The notes under the pieces were generated by a model that was not told the origin of the DNA, did not search any database, and saw nothing but the letters and a program-made list of their open reading frames with translations. A DNA stretch of 64,000 nt from Berberis thunbergii (taxonomy: Eukaryota; Streptophyta; Magnoliopsida; Ranunculales; Berberidaceae): positions 1-64,000 of the forward strand of contig QNQO01006223.1 in the NCBI GenBank assembly GCA_003290165.1. Reading direction: 5' to 3'. A program made the position numbers and the translations under genes. Of this stretch, positions 55,188 through 64,000 are shown one piece after another; position 1 is the stretch's first letter; each line of letters begins with the position of its first letter.

Positions 55188-55849
55188 TAGGGGTGGCATC
55201 CCATCCCATGATCCCAATCCCGTCTCGGTCTCATCCCATCTGCTTGATTTTTTTTGGGGTTCTTTTGAGATTAATCAAATCCATCTCGCCCATTCCGTCC
55301 CGTCCCGATATAGAGTGGGATGAGACCAAGATGGAGATTTTCAATCCCGCCCATTCCGTCTTGAACTTACTTATTTAATATATAGTATTATTAATTTTAA
55401 TCAAACTGTTCTTCTAATAAAAAGTTTAGAATGTGTTGAAATTAAATTAAAACATCTATTGTTTGAAAACTTGATTGATTTGACACTCTTTGTTTAGATA
55501 GAAACTTTAGTTTGAATATTTTAAGTCAAATAGAACCAATGAAAATTTATACATTTTCACATTTTAGATTGGTTATAGGACAATTATTCTTGTCTCACAT
55601 AGAGGATGTTTAACATAAAAAAGTATAAGTTCATTGGACCATAAATTTTATATAACATTTAATATTGTCATGATGAAAGTTATATGTACATAAATTAGGC
55701 ATTATTGGTGTGTGATTAATGTGAGATGCAATTTTTTGTTATTTTTCATTGGAGGACTATTTAGTACATGCTCACCCCGTCTCATCCAGAACCCGTTTGG
55801 GATGGGACGAAATCGGGATGAGGTCCATCCCATCCGGTGCTCACCCCTA
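55188..55849. mobile_element. hAT family B short element
   Basis: 662 bp, TAGGGGTGGCATCCCATCCC at the left and GGTGCTCACCCCTA at the right, flanked by TTTACAAG and TTCACAAG (7 of 8 matching). Subterminal GGGATGGGACGAAATCGGGA-type sequence is shared with 40193-43662. No coding content. Confidence 0.85.
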
Positions 55850-56392
55850 TTCACAAGTCCAATATGTCCCTCCAACTTGGACAAACATCCTCAACAAAAA
55901 TCCATAATAAATCTCTTCCTCGTCTTCTCAGGAACAACCCCCACTCTACCTTTTTTCCCCTCTTTTGCCCTTGCAAAGAGAAAACCCTTCTTTCACTAAA
56001 GGCTATTGCTAAATAACACTTACATTTATGTTAAAGGACATCACCAGTTCCCTACTATCTGAAGGTTACCACCACCTGCTGAAGGGCACCACCAATATAA
56101 ACAAAAATCCCTACCATATCTATTTTCATATCTCTCCTTTCTTCTCCATCAATCACCTCCTCCTCCCTTACCACCACCACCAGTGCCCTACCATTTCTTC
56201 CTCATCTTTCCCCTCACCACCACCTCGCCATCGCCACATCTTCTCACCCCCTTCACCACCACCACCACAACCTTACCACCGCCACCTCTCCTCCTCCTAT
56301 CTTCTTCGTATTCTCTATCAATCACAACTGCCACCTCTTCTCATCCACCATCTAGGAAGCATAGACTCTCGGAAAACCCTTCGAATCCTAGT

Positions 56393-58735
56393 AAAACACG
56401 TGTCGGATACGGATACGCGTGCAATTTGCCGCCGACACGTATCCGACACGCGGTCAACGTATTGGTCAACTTGACTTGTTAGGATATGGTCTAGACACGG
56501 TTCGGATACGGTCAGGATTCGGTTGCTAATAATTTTTGGATAAGATCGGACGGATGGGATGTAAAGCCCTAATATAAATTTAAACCTAATCTCCCGATTT
56601 CTTCTTGCTCAAAAACCACACCACCAGCAGCACTGCAGCAGAGAAACCGAGGAGGCGAGGAAGAAAAGAAAGAAGGAAGAGGAAGAAGAGAAAGAAGGAA
56701 GGGAAGAAGAAGAAAAAGAAGTCTGTCGGACTGAAGCTCGGGTATGGGGACTTTCCCATTGTATCCCGTCAAACTTTAAAGTGTTCTTTCAATCCGTTTC
56801 TTTTCTGATCATAATCACCCTCTGCTATTGTGTTTCTTGTCTGAAATAGCTGCTCTCACATACTTCTGATATGTGAGAAGTAGAGATTTCTTGATTTCTT
56901 GCTGCATCAATCTGAGCAAAGGGTTGATGATGGTATGCAACTTCATGAGAGGAATCGGAAAATTTGGCGATGTCTCCTGAGCTGGGTAAGGAAATTTCAG
57001 AGATTGTACTTGAAATTAGAATGACTTCTTTGATCTATAAATGACAAGAGAAGTATATTTCATGGAGTCTGTCAATGGATATGAATTGAGCAGAGACCAC
57101 TGGAATGGTGGATAGTAAGTTATTCTTTTCACACAATTGCCGTGTCAATCTTCTTTAGAGCCAATCTCTATTCACGAGATCTGGATTTGCCACTAATGTC
57201 AAGTGTCACAGACCTTGACTTCTTGACTTTTACTTTCTCTGTGTTCTTTACTTCTTTTGGTTGTGATTAGGCATATACATATAAGAAGGTATATATTAGG
57301 TCCAATGGAATAAACAAGATGGTTTACATGTGATGATTGTACTAGGCATTGGCTTTTCACTATCCCAGCTCATATTCTGAATTGGCTCTTAAGAATGGAA
57401 TTGTTCATTTTATAGAGCTCATATTACAATTATCATAGGGTCATAGTAATTTTGGTGTAGTCCTGCATGCAATTCAACATTGCAACGTAGACAATGTTGG
57501 AATCAAACCCCACTCCCAGTGTTCATATATACTCAATTTATATCAGATATTGTATTGGACATTCCCCTGTAAGTGTATAGTGATAAGTGGACCAAAGAAA
57601 TCACTTACATAATATACCACCAAAGTATGTAATGGATCCAAGAGTTCCAATACAGAAAGATTATGCAACATTGGTAATCACTGATTTATTTAGTTCATCC
57701 AAAATTTTGTATGTACAAGCAAATGTTATAATCAATTAGGACCCCAACAACTCAAATACATGACTTTACTTAGAGACTCCTCTGATTGCTTCATCTTTCT
57801 CGTCTCAATTTCCTGAATAATTCATCCCAAGTTTCTAAATGTATTTATTTGCCCTCTTCAAAGGTTGGACGATTTCAGTCCGTCATATAATTACGGTTAA
57901 AGCAAGACTTTGCCTATCAGTTATGTTTTATTGTCTTGCTAAAATTGAGTAATAAATTGGTTTGGTTGAAGTGTTTGCAATTCAATTATTTAAATCAAAG
58001 GCTACTTGAACCAGCCTACCACACTCAATTTCTGACAATGGGTTTTTTTTTTAGGAGATCACATCTAGATTTGATTGTTGTTCAACTTGTCTTCAACTCT
58101 TCATTTACTAGCTGGTAGCTGCAGTATTTCTCTTTTTGTAAGTTCTTCTCCTGTCCTTTTCCATTTGCTGTAAAATATTCTAGCAATATTACCTGCAAGT
58201 TTGCAACACGTAAATAATTGTCAGTCCTCAATACCACTTGCAAGTTGCAATTAAATTATATACCTATTCTAGCAATACTACTTGCAACCAAATTTTTTTT
58301 TTAATCCATGTTTCTTTTCCTGTTTTTATATGTAAAATTTTAGATCAAATGAGTGGAGATGATAATTCTCCTCTTTGGAGGCATGTCACGCGAATAAGAA
58401 AATCAAGTGAAGGTGGAGGGAATCAAAGGTGGCAGTGTAACTTTTGCAAAAATGAATATCTATGTATTTTTTTTTGTCGACTTTCCTTTTTTTTGGGACT
58501 TAAAGTTAATACTTTTGAGTTATGTATCAAACTATCAATCTATTATGCATCTAGATGTTTTATATGTTTGGATTATTTATTATTGTTTATGAGTTCTGAT
58601 ATTATGTTAATAATTTTTTAACAAAATATAAAAATAAAAATAAGGTTTGATTGACGTGTCGTCAAGTCCCCGAGTCCTAGTTCTTTGAAAATTGCCGAGT
58701 TGCCGTATCGTATCCGTATCCGATACGACATGTGT
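56393..58735 (+). mobile_element. hAT element with a BED-finger exon
   Basis: Perfect 8-bp duplication ATCCTAGT at 56385-56392 and 58736-58743. Ends AAAACACGTGTCGGATACGG and CCGTATCCGATACGACATGT are inverted. The interior includes a purine-rich leader-like part (56600-56740) and one recognisable transposase exon. The catalytic hAT domain is absent, so it is an internally deleted copy. Confidence 0.85.
58349..58460 (+). pseudogene. hAT transposase N-terminal BED zinc finger fragment
   Basis: MSGDDNSPLWRHVTRIRKSS then GGNQRWQCNFCKNEY. W..V and C..C fit the first half of a BED finger (plant hAT form: PLWKYVT...GGN..W.CNFC). The His/Cys second half does not follow, because AT-rich sequence takes over. 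Confidence 0.75.
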
Positions 58736-59782
58736 ATCCTAGTCCGTGCATCCCAGTCCACCATTCTTCTTCTCCATCAATCACCATCACCACCTCTCAT
58801 CATCCTCCCTATTCTTTTATTCTCCATCAATCACCACCACCACCCCGTCACCTCTTATCCTCTTACCCTTCTTCTCTCCCTTTATATTTTCTTCTTATTC
58901 TCTCTTTCTTCTCTATCAAGCACCATCACCACTGTCGTCCAGCGGTGGCAGCACGAGGTTGTGGGGCGGGTAGGGTGGTGTTGCTCCGGTGAAGAGAGTA
59001 GAGAAGGTGAGGGTGGTGGTGTCCTTCGGCAAATCCAAAAAAAAAAAAACTTGGGATGATGTTTTTCAACAAAAATGGTGGTATTATTTAGCAACAGCCT
59101 TCACCAAAACCCCTTTCTCCCGTACTTGATCGATATCTCTTTCAAGCTCAAATATTATATATTTTATTTGTTTACAAGCAACCCAAATCCATTGATTTCG
59201 ATTTTTGGGGTTTACGAGAAGAGAAGGTGTCTGAACACACACTTTACACTTACCCCTTGTTCTATTCTTAACAGACGACAGATTAAAAGCTGTACTTGAC
59301 AGATAAGGTTGCCCTCTCTCCCGATGTGTCGTTCATTTTTGTATGATGTATTAAGAAAATATTTCTTTTTCTTCAATCTGTCAGGTTTCAATTTATTGAA
59401 AATAAATCTACTATCACCAATAAACTCTCAACATGAGCATCACCAACAAGTAGATATCAAAATCAAGAAACTCAACTTTAGACAAACGAATTCATTGGTA
59501 AATGTAGGGTTTAGTATTACACTTTTCCTAAAACATTTCCACCCTGATTTAGTTATATATCCAAATAGAACAACAAAAAAAACCAAGATGCGGTTCTGGA
59601 TCATAAGGCAAATGGTTAAGAGTGTGAAATGTGAGGTTGTTTATCACATTAGATATTCAGAGTAGAAGCACTCCCTTATTTTGAAGATTCTGCTTTGGTT
59701 TTGCTGCCAGAAATTGTTTATATTTGGTGCATGAATCGCTCTCACTTTTATTTTATTTTTAACTATGGCCAGGGGGTTCATC

Positions 59783-61294
59783 ATGACAAATAACGAAGGA
59801 AGTCCAGTAAAACCAACTTCTGTTCCAGAAAATCTTACGACACAAGCGCCTGATGATGAAAGCTTAAATTCCACATCTAATGTTGCCATTGTTCAACCGC
59901 CAGTTCCACCTATCCCTACTGCTCCAACAACGCCATTTATACCACCTGTCATTCCACCACTTCTAGTCCCACCTCCTATTGTGCCTCCTATAGCTCCCAT
60001 ACCCACAACCTCTTCAATTCCACGTCCATTAGCACCACTCCCTGCCCGTCCCCCAATAACCCGCCCCCCTCCACTTCAAAATGGTGAAGAGAATGTCTCT
60101 GATTTAGATTCTTATCAAGAAGATTCAGGCAAGCCAGCCACTTCAGTTGCTGACTATGAGATCTCAGAAGAAAGCAGACAGGTACGAGAACGACAGGAAA
60201 AAGTGGTGCAGGACCTCTTGATGAAGCGCCGTGCTTATGCTTTAGCAGTTCCCACTAATGACTCTGCTGTTCGTGCTCGTTTGCGCCGGCTTGGTGAGCC
60301 AATCACTCTTTTTGGGGAGAGGGAGATGGAGCGTCGAGATAGACTGCGGATGATTATGGTGAATCTAGACAAAGAAGGCCAGTTGGATAGGTTGTTGAAA
60401 GCTCATGAAGATGAAGAGTCTGCAGCTTCTGCTGTTGCAGATGATCGTGACAGTGAAGGTCCACAGGCGTATCCATTCTACACTGAAGGATCAAAAGCAC
60501 TTCTGGAAGCTCGGGTAAACATTGCTAAGTATTCCATTGTAAGAGCGTCACTGAGGCTTCAACGTGCAAAGAGGAGAAGGGATGACCCTGATGAAGACGT
60601 TGATGCGGAGATTGATCAGGCTTCAAGGCAGGCTGGTGATTTGGTCCTTGATTGTAGTGAAATCGGCGACGACCGACCACTTACTGGATGCTCCTTTTCA
60701 CATGATGGGAAGCTGCTGGCTACCTGGTATTCTCTCATTTCCCCTTATATGCCTTTGTTTTTGCATTCTTTATCATTATTCTTTTGCCTGTTTCTTTTAT
60801 AGTCTATCAATTCACATAATGGATAGTTCATTATAAATAAAATTGTTGAAGCTTCTGTTTTTCAATTTGGCAAATCTAATGCCTTTGATGCACATGTGTG
60901 ATGACTAATGATTGCACACTTACAGGGAACTCTTTAATGGCTTAGGTTCAGTATCTGAGGTGTATTGCTAAACAAAAAGAAAACGAAGAAACAACATGCT
61001 TTAAACAATTAAGATATATTTTTCTCACATCGTGAATGTTTTATCGGATAACCTCATTAGGTATACTCTCCTTAGATTGTAGACAAGGGAATAAGTGTGT
61101 AACACCTTTTTTTGCTGTATAGTGATGGGAAGGACATTTGACAGTGTTTGCTTGATCTTATCTGATGCATTATTATCATCTCAGTAAGTTGGTATCAGCT
61201 GTGCATGGTTAATACCCGAGATTTAGGATACAAGACCTACTGTTATAAGGGTGTTACAAGCACTAGTCTGGATTGCTTATTTATTTATTATTGT

Positions 61295-61377
<83 letters not shown>

Positions 61378-64000
61378 AGATTTGTTGGCTCTCCTGCAGT
61401 TGATTGTAGGGATGGCAATGGAGCGGATTTGGGCAAATCCATCCCCGCTCCGTTAGTGATCACGGATCCCTAAATCCACCCCGTCAATCTATTTAAAATT
61501 TTAGGCAAAAACCATCCCCGCCCCGAACGGAATGGCGGATGCCCCGATCTGCCAATCCGTTAAAGAATTCTTGTTCTGGTGGGTTGCTGGTTGCCTGCCC
61601 CGATTCGCCCTGCCTATCTGTTTTTGGGCCAAAAATCACCATCACTGAGTCCTCTTCAAGTTACAATCTTTTTTTCTTTCCACCCCTGAAACTGAAAGCA
61701 AAGCAGTGAAGATGTTGCAGAACCACCCATCACCCCACATTCTCCAATCCCTAGCAACTCCCCCTCCCTCTCGAACCCCCACCACCCCCAAACTCCCTCA
61801 ATCCCAGTCCTTTCACTACCAATCCCACCACCACCACTACCCTCCTTTCTCTCCTTCCACCACTCTCCCAAGCCCAAACCCTCCTCCTCCACATGGCCTC
61901 CTTGGCCAACAAGCTCTTCCAATTCTCCCCAAATCAATCCCTCTGGCTCTCCTCCTTTCGTGGCTCTCTCCTCTCTTTCATCCCCTCCCAATCCCAAACC
62001 CTCACCCTTTTCACTTCTTTGCAAACCTGGCTCTTCGAATCCGTCACCCAACTTCAGGAGATTCTTGATCTCCAAGATGCAAAGAATAGAATTTCTCTCA
62101 AAATTTAGGCTAAAGATACTATTTTGCTTAACTTCGCCAACAAGCTCAAGGAGGCTGAGCATGTTCTTGATGTTCTTGTGGACGATTACTCAATGAGAAG
62201 AGAAGACTTACTCACAGTCTCTGATCCGTTTCACTGAGAATGAACAAAGAAGACGAATGAAGATTTGAGAGAAGGTGACAGAAGATGAAGAAAAACAGAG
62301 AGAGGCAAAGATTTGAGCGAACCTAATGTTCGTTGTGGCCAAGATCCGAGCTTTTGAGAGAGTCTATGAAGGAGCCAGAGACGAGTGAGAGTTGAGAGTG
62401 AGATGAGAGATCGAATAAATTTTAGGGTTAGGGTTTTATGTTTCCTTTTTATAGGCCAGGGGTATTTATGAAATCTCTTCAATTAAATTGATATATGTGG
62501 GGCGGATATGGCCAAATTCGTATCCGCCCCGATTAATAAATGGATATACAGTTTGTATATCCGTATATGCCCCAACTTCCATTTAGCCATAACCAAAACT
62601 GCCCCAAACGGGGCGGGCGGGGCGGACATCCGTGAAAATCCGCCCCACTGTCATCCCTAGTTGATAGAATTGTTTTCACCTAGAAACAATTGTTATGGAG
62701 GAAAAGCTTGACGAAACCTAATTTTTGACGAAATAAATATATCATCATGAAATAAATTTATTTTAGAGTCAACTTGATTCCTTCAATTAATGCTAATGCT
62801 TATCTAAAATAAACATGGCTTGAGGACATTATGAGTGTGGAGCTTTGCCTTAGTTGATGGTGATACTCCCTTGATGAAGTTGATGAGCGAGTCTGAGAGA
62901 CCATGGAGATGATCACTACCGACACCCAATGTGGGCCAACTTAGAGGAAATAAAATAGGAATTCCCTAGTCCGTTAACATTCGTGAAAATAACAAAACTG
63001 GACTCAAAATATTAGGGAGCACAGTGACTTTTGTTGTTTGATATTAATGATCAAGAGTTGGCGAATGATCAGAAAATAGGAACTGTTATTTATGGATTTC
63101 TAAAAGTTACTTCTTAGACACTATCACCCACTTTGGTTAGAGCATGCTCAAACCTGAGTGTGAATTTTTGGGGTTTCTTGTCAACTTATTTTCTTAATTG
63201 AGATCTGATTAGTCCCAGTAAGATTTTCAATTCTTTTAAATGGCTTTCAGATGTAGATATGGACATGCATTGTCATTTCTTTACCATGTCAGCTGTGGGT
63301 AGTTTCTTAATTTATTTTTTTCATGTGTTTGGTTTATCTAGTGCTATGAGCGGAGTGACAAAACTGTGGAGCATGCCTAACGTAAGTAAGGTAATTGCAC
63401 TGAAGGGTCACACCGAGCGTGCAACTGACGTTACATTTTCTCCTGTATGCAACCATTTAGCAACTGCATCAGCTGACCGAACTGCAATTTTATGGAATAC
63501 TGAAGGATTGATTCTGAAAAAGTTTGAAGGGCATCTTGATCGTCTTGGTCGTGTTGCATTTCACCCGTCAGGGAAATACTTGGGAACAACTAGCTTTGAC
63601 AAAACATGGAGATTGTGGGATCTTGATACTGGAGTTGAATTGCTTCTTCAAGAAGGCCATAGTAGGAGTGTTTATGGGCTAAGCTTCCATGGTGATGGAT
63701 CTTTAGCTGCATCTTGTGGGCTGGATGCACTTGCTCGGGTATGGGATCTTCGTACTGGGAGAAGTATTCTAGCCTTAGAAGGACATGTCAAGCCGGTGAG
63801 ATGCACGCTTACCACGTTCTTTGTCTTATAGCTAATAGTTAGATTTAAAGATTATGCTGATTTTGGTGCTATATCTCATTGGGTCTTATTTTCAGGTTCT
63901 TGGAATTGACTTCTCTCCCAATGGATATCATTTAGCTACTGGTGGTGAGGATAATGCTTGCCGGATTTGGGATCTGAGAAAAAGAAAATGTGTATACATA
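59783..64000 (+). CDS. PRP4: U4/U6 snRNP protein PRP4 homologue, right end cut by the window
   Basis: Exons 59783-60726, 63342-63795 and 63896 to the edge. Residues about 35-105 are Pro-rich. The PRP4-like splicing-factor motif is at about 136-195 (RQEKVVQDLLMKRRAYALAV, VRARLRRLGEPITLFGE). A charged linker follows, then WD40 blades from about residue 300: FSHDGKLLAT/CAMSGVTKLWSM, GHTERATDVTFSP..ILWN, GHLDRLGRVAFHP..RLWD, GHSRSVYGLSFHG..RVWD and GHVKPVLGIDFSPNG..RIWD. The protein belongs to the U4/U6.U5 tri-snRNP and acts in nuclear pre-mRNA splicing. I prefer MTNNEGSP at 59783, because CTATGGCCAG just before it may be a splice acceptor; ATG at 59765 is the alternative. The frames seen are intact. 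The gene continues beyond 64000. Confidence 0.92.
61297..61376. repeat. (AAT)n-(ATT)n palindromic microsatellite
   Basis: About 12 AAT units followed by about 14 ATT units, forming a near-perfect palindrome of 80 bp in PRP4 intron 1. Confidence 0.95.
61407..62659. mobile_element. Pack-hAT carrying a MED4-like fragment
   Basis: Termini TAGGGATGGCAATGGAGCGG and CCGCCCCACTGTCATCCCTA, flanked by GTTGATTG (61399-61406) and GTTGATAG (62660-62667), 7 of 8 matching. Subterminal GGATAT/ATATCC and GGGGCGG/CCGCCCC pairs. 1,253 bp, no transposase. Inserted in PRP4 intron 1 in the direction that places the captured fragment in sense with PRP4. Confidence 0.88.
61712..62236 (+). pseudogene. Captured Mediator subunit 4 (MED4)-like coding fragment
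   Basis: The start MLQNHPSPHILQSL and a Ser/Pro-rich stretch (61712-61880), then a frame change, then MASLANKLFQFSPNQSLW (61893), FRGSLLSFIPSQSQ, LFTSLQTWLFESVTQLQEIL, DLQDAKNRISLK, a TAG at 62107, and FANKLKEAEHVLDVLVDDYS. This order is that of plant MED4: N-terminal MLQ, the SPN.SLW..FRGSLP segment, the coiled coil QEILDLQDAK, and the C-terminal FANKLK..ER.LD.LVDDY. At least one frameshift and one nonsense codon, and no introns in the part seen. The parent gene is expected elsewhere in the genome. Confidence 0.8.

Larger units (their letters stand above)
56001..59099. mobile_element. Small Mutator-like element interrupted by a hAT element
   Basis: The left end GGCTATTGCTAAATAACAC and the right end GTATTATTTAGCAACAGCC are inverted, flanked by TTCACTAAA (55992-56000) and TTCACCAAA (59100-59108), 8 of 9 matching. 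The original element is 56001-56392 plus 58744-59099, about 750 bp, rich in CACCACC. Inner sequence is similar to 48336-49065. The hAT at 56393-58735 split it. Confidence 0.75.
60727..63341 (+). other. PRP4 intron 1 (2.6 kb)
   Basis: Donor GTATTC after LLATG-type codons at 60726, acceptor TTTATCTAG at 63341; the junction restores LATCAMSGVTKLWSM. About half of it is the hAT element at 61407-62659 with an AAT/ATT microsatellite just before it. Confidence 0.85.

Noticed and set aside
56028..56482. His/Pro/Ser-rich frames at the left end of a small element
   Set aside because: CACCAC repeats within a transposon terminus; the frame crosses the hAT insertion point.
58685..59094. Frames on both strands at the right end of the same element
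   Set aside because: Same repeat composition, no domain.
59644..59889. Minus-strand frame over the PRP4 start
   Set aside because: Antisense of the PRP4 coding start.
1..64000. CRISPR arrays, tRNA or rRNA genes, bacterial operons, riboswitches
   Set aside because: No regular repeat-spacer pattern, no cloverleaf sequence noticed by eye and no ribosome-binding-site organisation; the repeats present are transposon or satellite type.

Overview
This is nuclear DNA of a flowering plant, most likely a eudicot. It is AT-rich, its genes have GT-AG introns, and most of the window is transposon of plant families: Mutator-like, hAT, PIF/Harbinger, Ty3/gypsy, Ty1/copia, TRIM and plant mobile domain genes. 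I cannot name the species. No tRNA, rRNA, CRISPR or prokaryotic operon structure was seen.

Only three host loci are supported. (1) 84-1356 (-): a ribosomal L1-domain nucleolar protein (RSL1D1/Utp30-like) split by a one-base frameshift near 504-527. (2) 31012-39781 (+): a five-exon gene for an organellar (probably mitochondrial) ribosomal protein bS18, with an out-of-frame exon 1 start, a 44-bp frameshifting duplication in exon 3 and a lost splice donor, so this copy looks broken. (3) 59783 to the right edge (+): the U4/U6 snRNP protein PRP4 (splicing-factor motif plus WD40 repeats), intact as far as seen, with a transposon in intron 1.

Layout of the rest. 2.8-20.2 kb is a nest: a decayed plant mobile domain gene (+), a 1.7-kb foldback palindrome, and a decayed MULE transposase (-). 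The transposase is interrupted by a long-TIR element (9218-19260, 10-bp target duplication), which is itself interrupted by an 8.8-kb Ty3/gypsy element (9373-18189, duplication GATTC). That gypsy element has gag-protease on the minus strand, a spliced coiled-coil ORF on the opposite strand and no recognisable reverse transcriptase or integrase. 20.2-30.8 kb holds a complete TRIM, a long degenerate minisatellite, a long-TIR element and satellite-like tandem repeats. 40193-51093 behaves as one hAT-flanked unit with perfect 8-bp duplications; it carries a deleted copia element and a PIF/Harbinger transposase remnant. 52.3-59.1 kb is another nest of long-TIR and hAT elements.

The most interesting content is gene capture by hAT elements, each bounded by 8-bp duplications. 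One (53438-54800) carries two exons and the intron of a FAD-dependent monooxygenase gene. Another (61407-62659), inside PRP4 intron 1, carries a sequence that reads as Mediator subunit MED4. Calls rest on reading motifs and repeat ends by eye; no database or alignment program was used.
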